This document shows, one piece after another, positions 42,918-55,300 of a stretch of DNA of 60,374 bases. The position numbers and the translations under genes were made by a program. This DNA comes from Phallusia fumigata (taxonomy: Eukaryota > Chordata > Ascidiacea > Phlebobranchia > Ascidiidae). The DNA lies in NCBI GenBank assembly GCA_008931825.1, contig QXVZ01023068.1:1-60374 (forward strand). Reading direction: 5' to 3'. The number at the start of each line of letters is the position of its first letter. Within the stretch, counting starts at the first letter, position 1. The notes beneath the pieces were generated by a model, which searched no databases, was not told the origin of the DNA, and saw only the letters and a list, made by a program, of their open reading frames with translations.

Positions 42918-44439
42918 TGAAAAGTGTTTTTCTTTTGTCCTACGTGTTTTGTGCTAAACCGTTCAGTACCAAAAGGGCCAATGCACATGTCTTGCAAATT
43001 TTGTTGCGCAATACGAGATGTAGTTTAATAAAGATATAAGCACGCGCTGTTGTGAGTGAACAACGCAAGGTTGTGGGATTTGTCATGGTATCACGTCAAT
43101 AACATTTTAGTCGGACGGGAGTTTTTGGAATGGACGGAGTAACGGTGAGTTCTTGCGGAGCCTTAAAATTAACGGCGGACGCAAACTGAACTATGACACA
43201 GCTTTGCCTAATTTACCGGAAAACTGCAAACCACTCGTATTTTTTTGTCACAAGGGCAATGTCCTTTTAAGTTAAGAAATTGGATCAAATTCCTTGTGCT
43301 CATTTATAATTTAGAAAGGGAGTAGTATTATACACCGTTTAAAAAAACAATCGGCAAGTGTTCTTTGCTTCGCTGCAACAGGCTTTATCGCTTGACCAGT
43401 TCGTATAAGCTGAAACTCCTTCACAGACAAACGCATTACACGTTTTCCTGATATAACAAAATCAACAGCACCGAACGACAAATCCCACTTTAAAAGTTAT
43501 CAGCGACCCTGGACTTTTTACCACCAATAACAGTAACCCCATTTCTCTCGATCCGGTGGCATCATATGGACAACATGGTGTTGCTGGATAATTCTGACCC
43601 AGGAAAATACCATTTTTAGGTGATGGTTTATGTGTCGAGCATAAAATGTGTTCACTCCAACGGGCAATCCACGCTATTGAGCATTTTGTATTTTTAACAT
43701 TGTAAAAAGTTTCGAATTAGGCTATGGCTTATGACAGATTATCAGATTGTGATTTTTTATATTATAACCGTGTGAACTTAACTGTCAAATTACAACAAAA
43801 CATACACTTGTTTCAAATTAATGCGAAGGCGCATTTGCGTAAAGGCACTATGCAGTGAAGTTTTGTACTTTTTAAAACAAGGCGTTTTTAAAACCCCGGT
43901 TAGCACAGCAGTACCCAAACTAATACCTGGTCGAACCATAAACCATGTTAATTGTGTGTTTAGAATAAAAGACACTATATATCGACACTGCTTTTTGTGC
44001 ACTCTACGGCTACGCAGGTAATGATTTCCCGTCACCTAATTGATGTAGCTAAATAGCTACGCCGAAAATATTTATTTGTAACCCGTTTTGAGGAAGTTAA
44101 ACACGTAAAAACATTCAAAACGCCCATGGTTATAATTTGTACCAAAGAGCAGCTGAAGGAAACTCTACTTGGTCAGGCTAAACGATAACAAAACATGAAG
44201 TGACATTTTTAGTGATCAAGATGTAATAAAATTATCATCTTAACTTGCAGATGGGGGCAATTAATGTGCCTGACGGGTAGTACGAGATAACCAAAATTTG
44301 AGAAACATTTTTTTACCAACAATAGTTTTTGTGGTGAACCCTTTTGTACCCACATTCACGCGACTATTGTAGTAGCTCATGCGACCAAGTAGCTCATGGA
44401 GAATAATAGCTCAAAGTCAAGTCAAATAATTTAGTAGCT

Positions 44440-44560
44440 TTTTCGCAAACGCTTTTGTTTTAACACAAACGTTTATTTTTTTAACCAAACTTTATCTTTA
44501 GGGCAAACATTTAATTTTAATGAAACCTTTTTCTCAGCGCAAAAATTTTGTGTGCAATCA
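44440..44560. repeat. degenerate 20-bp tandem array
   Basis: CAAAC or AAAC followed by a T-run recurs at 44446, 44466, 44486, 44504 and about 44522, then a weaker GCAAAA at about 44539. Spacing is 18-20 bp and the units are diverged. Confidence 0.45.
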
Positions 44561-46549
44561 ATTTAGAAATCACACAGCGTGTCAAAAAGTTTTAATGTTT
44601 GCCGTTCAGCGCAATGCATGGTATATGCTTTGACTATAAGCACACACATATGTACAAGTACATATAGATCTGAGCACCCAATTTAAAATCAGTTTGTTGT
44701 CACAAACTTAGTTTTCCGGATCGAGAGTGACTGAATGTATTTTGCTGAAAACCTTATTCTTTGCCACAAACATCTCTTTTTCCTGCAGCAAACTTGTATT
44801 GAATTGCTCAAAGCGCACCGCCGGGACTCCAATGCAACAAACACACGTTCACTTTAATGTTCGCACGGATAAAAACTTTTTAGCAGAAAAGTTGTGGAAT
44901 TGCATCTGTGAGCCACCGTAAAAAAGTGTGCATATTGCTTTACACAGAAACATGAGTTTATCACGAACATACATGTACAATGTGACGTCACAATGGCTTC
45001 TATGATAAATTTGTTGCCCAAGCATACGGTGTGTAACAATAAAAACGTCATAATTGTTTCCATCGTAACTTTGTTTGGACAATGTACGACCAGGGGTGTG
45101 TTTTAAAACGAGAAAAAAGGCTTTCTTAGTGTGCGGAGCTTGAATCCCAGAGCGCATTTTATGCCAATCGCGTACTAATTTCATCCAAGTTTGTCCATTT
45201 ATTAAGGACGAAAACCAACCCTACGACTCCGCTGGGCGCATGAGGCAATGGGTTTGCTCCATACCGACAAACACAGGATCTCCAACCACTGGCAAGTATA
45301 TAAGTAGGCGACAGACGACAATAGGACTTGTGTTTGTTCCTTTGTGGCTTCTCGCCTGGTTTACTTTTTTGTTGATGCTATTTTGTTTTTGAAAAAGAAA
45401 GTGTAACCACACAAGGGTTATTGGACCAAAAGTTGGTAACTTGCGGCTCTTCACCCTTTAGTTGTGGCTACCGAAACTTGTAGACTTATCAATAAAAAAC
45501 ATGTCATAAAAAGTGACACATTTTTAATGAAAATAATTAGAATTTAACAAAGGTACAACTTCGCACCTGATCCGTAGTAGTTGTTTTTTTGTTATTGTGC
45601 GCCATGCATTGTATCTCTATGGTTCAACGTGCGTTTTGTGCTTGGTAAGATATTATTTGCGTAATTGTTTCATTTTGGGAAACAAAACATTTAAATGACT
45701 TCCTGGGGAGTGCTGTGAAAACATAAGTAATCGGGACCAGTTCTTGGTTCTGCCACCTATAGAATAACTGTAATGCTGTGGCGACAAAGGTAACTAGTTA
45801 TCTTCTAACCTCAAGTGAAGCCTATTTTTCTTTGGTGGTTGAGTTCAAAGTCAAGACACCATAAAAAGGCTTTTTTACTTCGATCACTGCTGTTCCACAC
45901 AACCCCGAAATAAGGGGGCGTAGTAGGAAAACTACTGTGGGATTTCTAAGTTGCTAATTATTAGCGCCATTTCGAAAACCATTAATGTACTGATGTAACA
46001 AAATCAGCAATAATTTGTTTGCTTTGCACTAGGTTGTTTGTGGAATAACCTAATTGTGAATCTCCAACTAAATCATTCCAGTCACTTAGTAACTTGTAGT
46101 TCAGGTTCCAGGTTAAATGCCAGGACTCATTTCAAGCCTCTTACAAGTATCTTTTTTTCAACTGCATAACAATGGTGAAAAAGTGCCATACCTTAGTGGT
46201 GTTTAAACCCTAAAAATTTACTATATTTTTTATTTCCCCTAAATGCTACAGCATTTGGGTACCACCGAGCAAGATTGTTACTGTTACAAAATATTCTTCT
46301 GCATTAACTGAATTTTTATATAAAGAGCTGCTGCTGGCCATTGTTCAAGACAATGTAGAAATCACTTGCTGTTTTATGTCAAACTAAAACTTATGACAAA
46401 CGAACAAGAACAATTACCTTAACATGTCATCAAAAACTAACAATAAATTTTGTTTTTGATTGTTTCAGAATTATTTAAAAAGTTGTTACTGAACTTTTAA
46501 ATTATCGTTTGCTTTACATCTGAAGCTTACAAGCCGAGCATAACTGAAA

Positions 46550-47738
46550 ATGGCTGCCCGTGTGTGGTCCAAAGGAGTTTTGTGGAAAAACTGTTTCAAG
46601 ACCAATTTGGGCAGAGAATGTTCACAAAGAGATAATACCAGTTTTTTATTGACACCAGTTCAGAACAGAAATGTTTCCTTCAAAAAAAATGAATTCAAAA
46701 CTGGGCTACAAGAACCATTTCAATCAAGTCTTGGCTACAGTACATTTATTCCAAGCAGGTTGCTTGAGAAGGTAAAGCCATGTTTTGGTTCATCATCAGG
46801 TACTTCAATCCCTTCAACAGAAAATTCAACACTTGGCCCAAGCTCAGAGTGTGGTCATGTTTTTAAAAACAGTAAAAAAAGTTACTCAACAGACAATAAT
46901 AATAGGACAGAGGAAAAACCAAGTATTTTGAAAGAAATGTTTGATGGAAACAAGGAGCAATCTGAGGAAAACACGAAGTCCACTTCACAAAGTGAGGAGA
47001 AAGCGGATGAGAAAGAGGAGAAAAAGGAAGAAGAATCAGCTTTTTTGAAAAATCAGCGTTATGCAAAATGGTTTCTACTTGGAAGTGTAGTGATTGTTTC
47101 CCCAATTTTTGTTCTGCGGAATGGTAAGTTTAAATTTTTGTTTTTTTACCCAACAATTCAAAAATATTTAAGCTTTAAACAATATCACAAAGCGCTGCTT
47201 GCCTATCATCCAGTCCCCCAGGGAAAAAAACATTGATGTGAAATTTCAAAATGTATGCACTGCAATTGCAAATTCTAATGTCAAACAGAGTTAAATGTCC
47301 TGCAAAATGCATGTAATCAGTTATCATCTAAAACAGCATAAAACTATTTAAAACAATGGAACACATCATCTAATTGCAATGTTATAATGCTACAGGCCAG
47401 ATATTAAAGTATTAGTTGTATTTTTGGGCAATGAATAAGTTGGTACACTATGATGCAACAGCAGCTAATAGACTAAACTGAATAGCAGTCTGACCTAATA
47501 CGAAGTCAAAAATGCCAATAATATTGTTAGAAATAACAGCATTTATAAGATCTAATAGTCCAACGTAAGTAAATTTTTTAAACAGTACTAAGTGGGCCAA
47601 ATAAATGGATACTGACTGCCATATTCTGGCCTGGGGGCTGTATGTTGCATGCCTTCTTCCAAAAAGTTGCTTAGTTAAACAGTGACAAAATTTTTATGTG
47701 TGATAGGGCAACCTAAACATGATGAACTTGGAATTGAG
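46550..47738 (+). CDS. TIMM50-like: TIM50-like mitochondrial inner-membrane protein, 5' part
   Basis: Exon 1 is 46550-47123 and exon 2 is 47707-47738; the phase-1 junction joins. The encoded 202 residues start MAARVWSKGVLWKNCFKTN, a basic, acid-free presequence. A long Ser-rich stretch and an acidic Lys/Glu-rich stretch (about 120-165) follow, then one hydrophobic span (about 174-189, WFLLGSVVIVSPIFVL) and GQPKHDELGIE. That post-membrane motif resembles the PVDENGxxIPDEF-type start of the TIM50 intermembrane-space domain. TIM50 is the presequence receptor of the TIM23 translocase. The phosphatase-like domain that would prove the call is absent and would lie in the gap at N 48289. A different single-span mitochondrial protein remains possible. 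Confidence 0.5.
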
Positions 47739-48114
47739 GTGAGTATCCTGTAAGATTGACAACAAAATATATTATTTACCGTATTCAGGATTTTATTTGA
47801 GAATGTAAGTTTTATGAAATCAGATTCTTTTGCTAAAAAGAAGTTAATTTAATGTTAAAAGTTTCCCAATACTGTTTAACAATTGCAAACAAATTCTTCA
47901 TAGTAACACTAAAAAATTGGAAATGCATATTAGCAAAACCCGCCAGAATGTCAACAAAAAATATCCGATCTGCAGTTTTATAGGTTTCCTTAAAATTTTG
48001 ACAGATTGTAGAATGGGTAATTATCACAGTGAGTCAGTTTAAACAATTTTTGGAAGTGGATAACTTTTTGATGGATTGTCCATTGGGTCAGTGTGTGGTT
48101 TGTATCGTTTAGTT

Positions 48115-48288
48115 CAGGGGTTTCCAACTTTTTTGGTATCATAACCCACAAAAGCATCTATCTAATCAGTAGCCCTTTTCTGTCCCATTAGAAAAGATAC
48201 CAACAAATCTATAATTAAGAAATGATTCAGTTTAACTTCACATGCAATTACTTTCAATCACTGTAATAACTTTCAAAAATGTTAATGT
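48115..48288. mobile_element. 5' end of a hAT-like element truncated by a gap
   Basis: CAGGGGTTTCCAACTTTTTT with a following GGTATCATAACCCACAAA matches the terminal pattern of many hAT elements (CAGGGG plus AACTTTTTTGG). The opposite terminus is not found before N 48289. Confidence 0.4.
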
Positions 48289-48289
48289 N

Positions 48290-48852
48290 ATAGGTCGCCG
48301 TCTTTGAGGATTTCCGAATTGGCGCCATTCTGCACCTACTGGCTTAAGGATGAGTGTCATGTTTTCTTGGGATTTTAATGCATTTTCTCTGGCTTCAATT
48401 AAAATCTTTTCAAAGACATGTTTGTTTCTTCCGAGGGTAGTTAGAGTTACAGTTTCATAGGGAACATGGTGAGTTTGGTCTATCATCTGTTTTTCTCTTA
48501 CCCTTTCCACTTTTATAGGCAACTTACCAAACCAAAGGAAGTGAGTTCCAGGGCTTGGTGAAAAATTAAAGCCTGTGGCGATTTTTCCACTATGCAGTTT
48601 TTGAAACTGTGTTTGTACACTTAAATGACAACTCATGTCTGGTCGCCTAGCAACCCATTGCAGGACCCAGTGGTAACTGTGATCAGATACAGGAATTTCT
48701 AATGTTGTCATCATGTACCTTCTTAGCACTTGGCTGGAAACTGTGGTCCCTTTTTTCAATGCAGCTGCAGCAAATCCAAGGGTAAACAATCCAAAACCTG
48801 CTCCAAAGTATGGATTGTCCCCAAGATTTGCCAAAATTTCTGGCAAATGCAT
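48290..48852 (-). CDS. BCS1L: mitochondrial chaperone BCS1, N-terminal part
   Basis: A single uninterrupted exon from ATG 48852 to the gap N 48289 encodes about 187 residues. It carries the BCS1 N-terminal membrane and targeting region (DNPYFGAGFGLFTLGFAAAA), LEIPVSDHSYHWVLQWVARR, HLSVQTQFQ, FSPSPGTHFLWF, KVERVREKQMID, ETVTLTTLGRNKHVFEKIL and EWRQFGNPQRRRP, colinear with animal BCS1L. BCS1 is an inner-membrane AAA ATPase that inserts the Rieske iron-sulfur protein into complex III. The AAA domain should follow directly after the RRRP motif but falls in the gap. The gene converges on the TIM50-like gene, and both lose their 3' ends there. Confidence 0.92.
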
Positions 48853-50239
48853 TTTAGTTTTTACCCAGTTAAACTATTATCTTCTTATTTCCTAAATTCA
48901 AAACCTACTAAGGCTAGCATGTGTTAAGGTGCCACACAACTGAATTGCGGAGACTAAACAGCCTTTTTGACTTGTTAAAAATTATGTGTGCATATATCAA
49001 CAAATGTAATTCTTGCTTACTGTACTCTGTACAGAAAATTGCCCAAATTTAAAGGAAACTGTTGCACAATAGCAATACATGTATAATGTTTCCAATTACT
49101 GGAAAAGGCCATACTTATGTTTTGCATTACCTTACATGTTCCTGAATCCTGACCACTGTATAAAACTATAAGTTTTGTTAAAAACACACATAAGAGGTCT
49201 CTTTAAATAGTGAAGTTGTGCTTGCTACTGTAGGTGTAGGTACTCTCAGTGCCTGGTACCTTGATGTAACTAATACACTACAAAATCACTAAACCTGGGC
49301 ATGGCTCAGGCTCAGTGCATCTGCGCACATTCAGTTCTAAACTCCCCTAAAACGGCACGTGGGTGATTCCCCTATCAAGCGGTGCATGTGGTCCAGGATT
49401 CAACGTCTTGCCATAGATAACTTATCTAATGGTCTTACCAAATTCGTATAGGTGTGAAAATGTTTGAGGGAAAAGTCTCACCAAGTTTGTATGGTTAAGG
49501 GAACATGTGGTCTTAGGGACTCTTGCTAGTCTTGCTATTTCTATTTCTTCTCCCAGCAAACATCATCTGAAACTACAGGTAAATCAAGGATACACGTAAA
49601 GCTTTTAGCAAAAAAACAGAAATGCATTTACGACATCATGCTGTAAAAGACGGTCCGTTACTTTACTGCATTCTACAGTAATTTTTAGTGTAGGGTAGCA
49701 GGTAAGGTAATATTTGGTCTGTCTAAGGGTGAAACGTTGTTTTTACTTTACATTGCATCATTAAAATCGTGCTTGAGAATGTCATTTAGAGTTTGTTGTC
49801 GGGTTTGATGTAGCTCCACCAAAGTTTGCTGTTGCTGCATGTCACCCTATTGCAAATAGTTTAGCTGTAGGTTTGAAATCATGCTTTCAAAATAGATATT
49901 GCAATTAGCACGACGTTAAAAATGATTTGGTTGATTCTAAAATGTATTTTTTCTTCTTGCTTGAACATTTCGTTCCGATTCTTAAGCCCATCAGCACTAC
50001 CAATTAGATATATGTGTGTGGAGACCCATGCGTTTGTGCTTGTATTTCTTCATGATGTTTCGTAACGTGCTATTTTGTTCTGAAATAAAATAACGACTAT
50101 TATCTATATGTTCTCTTGTCGACGTTTCTCATCTCTCATCTTAAATCCTTTCCCGTCTTTGTGTCAGCTTCAAATACCCACTCGTGGTTCTTTGTTAAGG
50201 TCGCACGGGAAAACCAATGAATAAATAATTGAAGGAAGC

Positions 50240-50564
50240 CAGTGGCGCAAATTCGTTGAAATTATTGGGAAAACTTTTGTTCTTGTAAGCATTTTTTGTG
50301 CAGATTACACCATATTGAAAGTTGTGACGTCACAATACAGATTTTTATGTCGCAAAAAATGGGCAACAATTCGGTTGATGCGGTCTTAAAACTTTGAATC
50401 CGCTTTCAAAAGTTAAACAAGATTTTGGGTTTCATTCATAACAAAAAGATCCGTAACATTTTTTTCAAACAATCAAAACAAAAATATGGGGGGGGGGCAA
50501 ATGAACACAAGTCAAAATTTCGGGGAAGACTTGTCCCTCCGTCCCTCCGGGATTTGCGCCCGTG
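50240..50564. mobile_element. hAT-like MITE with 8-bp target duplication
   Basis: Starts CAGTGGCGCAAATTC and ends GATTTGCGCCCGTG, whose complement is CACGGGCGCAAATC. Flanks are AAGGAAGC (50232-50239) and AAGGAAGA (50565-50572), an 8-bp duplication with one mismatch. It is 325 bp with no coding capacity. Confidence 0.7.
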
Positions 50565-51059
50565 AAGGAAGATAACATCAATTGGTCGCTCGGTACCTCT
50601 TTGTCAAATTTATTTTGTCGCTTTATATGTATATCTGTTTGTTTTACGAAAACGCGAACATAATGCAAGATGTATAGTAAATTGAATCTTGTTTCTTTAT
50701 GTGCTTAATAATGGTTATACAAATTTGATGTTTCGTTTTCGTGGAACTTTTCCATGACTTACCAAACGACTGTTGTAAATGCTGTTTACTTGTTTTTGTT
50801 ATCTAGTCCATTGTTTCGAATGCCGCATGGTCCAGCGTACCAAACCTATTTTAAACCCTGTGGTCCGGAGAATAATCTTTTATGTTTAAGAGTAGGGGTA
50901 CACAAAAATAGTCTTCTCGATGTCACGTAACGATCCTTTCGGTCGGACAAATAGCCTTTCTAGTATGTTGTCCAGAGATTTGAGTGGCATGGACACATGG
51001 TGTTTGTATAATTACTTGTTGTTTTGTGCGGGGAAAACAAATAATAGTTCTCTGACGAT

Positions 51060-51214
51060 CAGGGGCGTAGCCAAGGAGGGGCGAAAGGGGCCATGGCCTC
51101 TCCCAAATTTCAAAATTGTACATTGAAGTAGGCTACTCCTGAAAAAAATCCCTAAGTTTTACATTAAGTTGGGTTACTTGGCCCCCCTCAAATTTTGGGT
51201 TGGCTACGCCATTG
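51060..51214. mobile_element. short hAT-like MITE with perfect 8-bp target duplication
   Basis: Starts CAGGGGCGTAGCCAA and ends TTGGCTACGCCATTG, whose complement is CAATGGCGTAGCCAA. Both sides carry a perfect CTGACGAT (51052-51059 and 51215-51222). Inner GGCC/CTCAAATTTTGGG-type arms add further self-complementarity. It is 155 bp. Confidence 0.82.
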
Positions 51215-52378
51215 CTGACGATGTTAGTTAAGTAGCCCATTTTATCGTAGTTCATTTTATTGTATGGTGAAAGAAAAGAGAAGTTTAATTGTTGGTTGTA
51301 ATGATTTGCGTGCATAATAGCAAGCCTAGCGTTGGGTCCAATTTATTCTATCAATTCATTCTACGAAGTACTTTACTCATCTACTGCATTCCGTGCTTTA
51401 CTACGCTTGAGTGACTATGGTAGAATCAAATAAAGAAACTAAACAACTGAAGTTCTAAGTGAATCTGTTCAAGTATTAGAACACGCAAGGCTATGAGGTG
51501 CCTTAACACAAAAAACCTTACAATCTGCAAAGTTGATGGCCACACACAAACCGTTCATTTTAAAATTTTTTCTTTCAAGACAATAACCACAGTTCCTGAA
51601 AGTTGTTGCTGTGGGTTGCGGTGTGCAAGTTGTACGCTTGGTGGCGCATTTGTATTTTGTTTGTGACATGTCAGTTATAGCATATCACAGTGACTCAGCG
51701 ATTTCGGATTTACTTCTCATTGTTTTGTCCAGCCCAATCTTACATAAGCTTACACACGAGTCCTGAAGACAAGAGCTTCAGGCTGCGCGACCCTGCGTGT
51801 GTTTTTTTGAGAATTAAGAGTTAAACTGGCACATGACAAGCTCATAATTTTTGTGTGTGATTTATGAAAACAGTTTTATTGTCCAGTTAAGTACACCGAA
51901 GGACAGATTCTAGATCGAAGACAAATATATTTTTAGTTTTAAGGTAAGGTTTTTCTCATTATATTCTGTAGTTTTATTATTTGCACTGTAACTGATTTAA
52001 GTGTAGAATATTTTGAATACATGTCCCAATTTTTTGACACACACACATCCAGTTGACTAACATACTTATCGCAAAGTTGGTTATTTTATTTGGCACTAAA
52101 ATTAAGTTTTGTGTTAGTTGGACTCATTTAGGTGAATTAACAGCTAAAACCACATGCTTCTTTAAATATATTAGGAATAGGCAACATAATTTAAAACATT
52201 ATTACATTTATCTTTGTAATTAAATCAGGCTAAAAAACATTGTCCAAATTATAGACATTTACAGCTTTAATACTTTTGGAGTAAACCTAATTACCATTTT
52301 TGGATCATGTATGAATATTTAAAATAAAACTTTGAATAAAAAAATATGTTAGATTAATGTTTTTAGGTGCCAACAAAA

Positions 52379-55300
52379 ATGAAGTTTGTGGATTTAACAT
52401 GGAAGGTGAGAAGTGATATTTAGACAATTGTAAATGTACAACTTTAGCAAAGAAGTAGTGCTGTATATAGTAGAATAGCTGGCTGTTCTAGAATATTTGT
52501 TTAAAATATTAAATTTAAGTATTATAAAAATTTTGCCAGACTGACATTCAAAATTTCCTGTGACAAAATTACAATAGAAAAAAAATTCAACCGCAAGGGA
52601 TAATAAATAGCTTTGGATGACTTGTCTTTTCAATTTAGTTACAAACCAATGGTTGTAATAAAGTGTTTGTAACTAAAAACCCAAGCCAGTAAGACAACTG
52701 TCTTTTGCGCCTTAACAAACCTATTAATGCACAACTAAAACAAGTTGGGCGATCTAAGGCCCTAAATTTTTGTTTATGCATCAAATGCAGATTTTTTTGT
52801 GTATAGTTGTATCTTACGTTTTTTCTGTTCTTTAGGGGTTAACTGAACTAGGTGATGAACATCAAAGCTTGCCAACAAAAAATTCCGTAACAAGTCGAAA
52901 ATCTGATGTTGAAACAACAGCTGTTCCAGTGGAAGAAATTGATGCCTCACACAACCTTATCAGGTATATTTGTGTATTACTCATTTAAAAACATTTAATA
53001 CGTTAGTATTTTTGTTTGTAAGATATGTTTTTGATATTGGTGGTGTGTAAATTAAAAAAATAGCTTACACAATTTGGTCTTATTTTCTTTTTTAGTAAAT
53101 TTCAACCAAAGTTTGTCTGTTCATATAAGCATCTGAGGAAACTCAATGTTTGTAGCAATTGCTTGAGTGAATTACCTGCGGAATTGTCCAACTTGACTAT
53201 GTTAAAGGAGTTGTATGTCACAAACAATCGCTTAACTTCAATTCCCCCAGAACTCTGCAGGTATTTTACCATATTCACAGTAAAGAAATGCTAACATTTT
53301 TTTGCTTTCAAAACTAACATGTTACTTGTCATTCTCTACACTTGAGCTGTGATGCACAAGTAAACTACAATTACTTAACAACATGATGAAATAATATGGG
53401 TCCCCTTTCTAAAGCGATCACATGTTGTTTCACTCTTTTTGTTTTTGTTTTTTCTTTTTTGCTGTTTGTCCATGGTCTTTTGGCATAAAATGTTGGATGG
53501 ATTCGGATGAAACTTACAGGTGGTAGTTATGGTCATGAACGTGTGTCATCAGTTTTGCTTATCATCAGTCTGCACTATCCCCCTAAAATGCGGCAAATAG
53601 TTAAACAATGTCCGAATTGGATGAAGTTTGGACATTTTGTACAACATGTCATTGTAATGCAATATTTGATGTATTTTACTCTATAGCCCCAGCAGTTACC
53701 CCACTAGCAGCCTAACATGGGGCAAATTGTTAAATGTTTTCCGAGTAGGATGAAATTTGTATAGTTTGTATAACATGTCATTGTAATGCAATATTTGATG
53801 TTTTACCCCATAGCCCCAGCAGTTACCTCACTAGCCCCCTAAAATGGTTCAAGTTGTTAAACATTCTCCAAATTGGATAAAATTTAAACAGTTTGTATAA
53901 CATATCATTGTGGTGCAGTAATTATTGTGTTTCATGCCAGAGCTTCAGCAGATACCACACAAACCCCCTTATATGGGTCAAATTAAGAAGAAAATGTCAG
54001 AATTAGATGAAATATAGACAGTTAGTATAACATGTCATTATGGTGAATTTGTTGCTTTGTTTACCATATAACCCTGGCAGTTAACTAACCTTTTGAAGTT
54101 TGTAGGTTAGGTCATAGTTACTTATATTGTTAATGTTCTGTACATACATTCATAGTGAACCACAATTATTCTACAACTTTCCATGTGTGGTGACCCATGC
54201 ATTTTTGCCTGCAGAAACAATCATGTTATAAGGGGGGGGGGGGGGTATGGGACCCAATGTGAAATGACATGGTAAATATATGTGCATTTTTAAATGGGGT
54301 AATAGTGTATATGGAATGGGGGGGTGGTGAAAGCCACCCTTCTAGTTTACATTTATTTAAATTTGACACTCTGAATCTACAACTGATCACACCCTATTAA
54401 AAACACTACCAATTAGCAATTGCATGTGTGTCCATGCGTTCGTGCTTGCAATTATTTTATAATATGCCAGGATAATTAAGAACCCAAATTAATGCCAGTA
54501 TTGATTGTATATCCAAGAAAATACCATTTCAGAGGCTGGTTGGCTGCTGCCCAGCCAGGGTTACTGCAGGTTGGGTTTGGCAAATGTATTCCTTCTTTTT
54601 TAAATTCTTGTTCCAAATCACAAACTGACCACACCCCATTAACACAATAGCCAAATAGCAAATGCATGTGTGGTGGACCCATATGTTAAAGCTTACCGAA
54701 ACAATTATGTTAGACATTACCAAGGCAACTAGGAACCCAATGTGATAAAGTAATTAAAAAAATCAGTGTATTAGAAAGTATTATTTAAGGGGCAATAGTG
54801 TATGTACAATTATAGGAAATGTCACCCCTAGTGTATATCATGTTGCTCAATTTTACATTTTACTTTGTATTAACACACATCACTAAATCATATTTTTACA
54901 ATACAGATTGCAGCTTGAGGTGTTAAACTTAAGTGGGAATATGTTTAAAGTTTTTCCACCAGTTTTGTGCCAAATGGTTTATTTGAAAACCTTGCTAATG
55001 GGAGGAAATGGTTTAAGAGAAATACCAAAAAGTATTACAAACTTGACACAGTAAGTTTAAAAAATATTTTTGTGAAAACGCGATGTGTTTAAAATATGTT
55101 TTTTTTCATTTTTGTCTTTTTTAGGTTGGAGGTATTATATCTTGGTGGAAATGCAATCAGGTTTATCCCAAATGAAATCGGCAACATGTTAAGTTTGAAT
55201 GCTCTCTCTTTGTGTGACAATCAACTAACATCAATACCAACCTCATTTTCCAAGTATGTATAGTACTAAAGGTTTATGCAGCTGTCTGGTAACAATTTGT

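Larger units (their letters stand above)
41510..46549. other. long intergenic region upstream of Delta
   Basis: No gene was supported. It contains a TGTGGGAA Su(H)-type site (41954-41961), the short overlap duplication 42695-42810/42812-42917 at N 42811, a 20-bp-period array at 44440-44560, and a TGTGACGTCACA palindrome around 44983. Short open frames on both strands show no coding character. Confidence 0.45.
48853..52378. other. intergenic region between BCS1L and LRRC58
   Basis: No gene was supported. It contains two hAT-like MITEs (50240-50564 and 51060-51214), a G-run at 50487-50496 and a TGACGTCA site inside the first MITE. Short open frames are not convincing. Confidence 0.45.

Noticed and set aside
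44849-45184. 111-codon minus-strand frame
   Set aside because: No family resemblance, no splice context, and overlapping frames in other registers are equally long.
46863-47105. Minus-strand open frame opposite the TIM50-like exon
   Set aside because: Antisense to a better-supported coding exon; Phe/Leu/Ser-rich composition comes from the Lys/Glu-rich sense strand.
49295-49420. tRNA-like A/B-box pattern (GGCTCAGG and GTTCTAAACTCC)
   Set aside because: The B box needs a two-base insertion, no cloverleaf forms, and no second copy was seen; too weak to call a SINE or tRNA.
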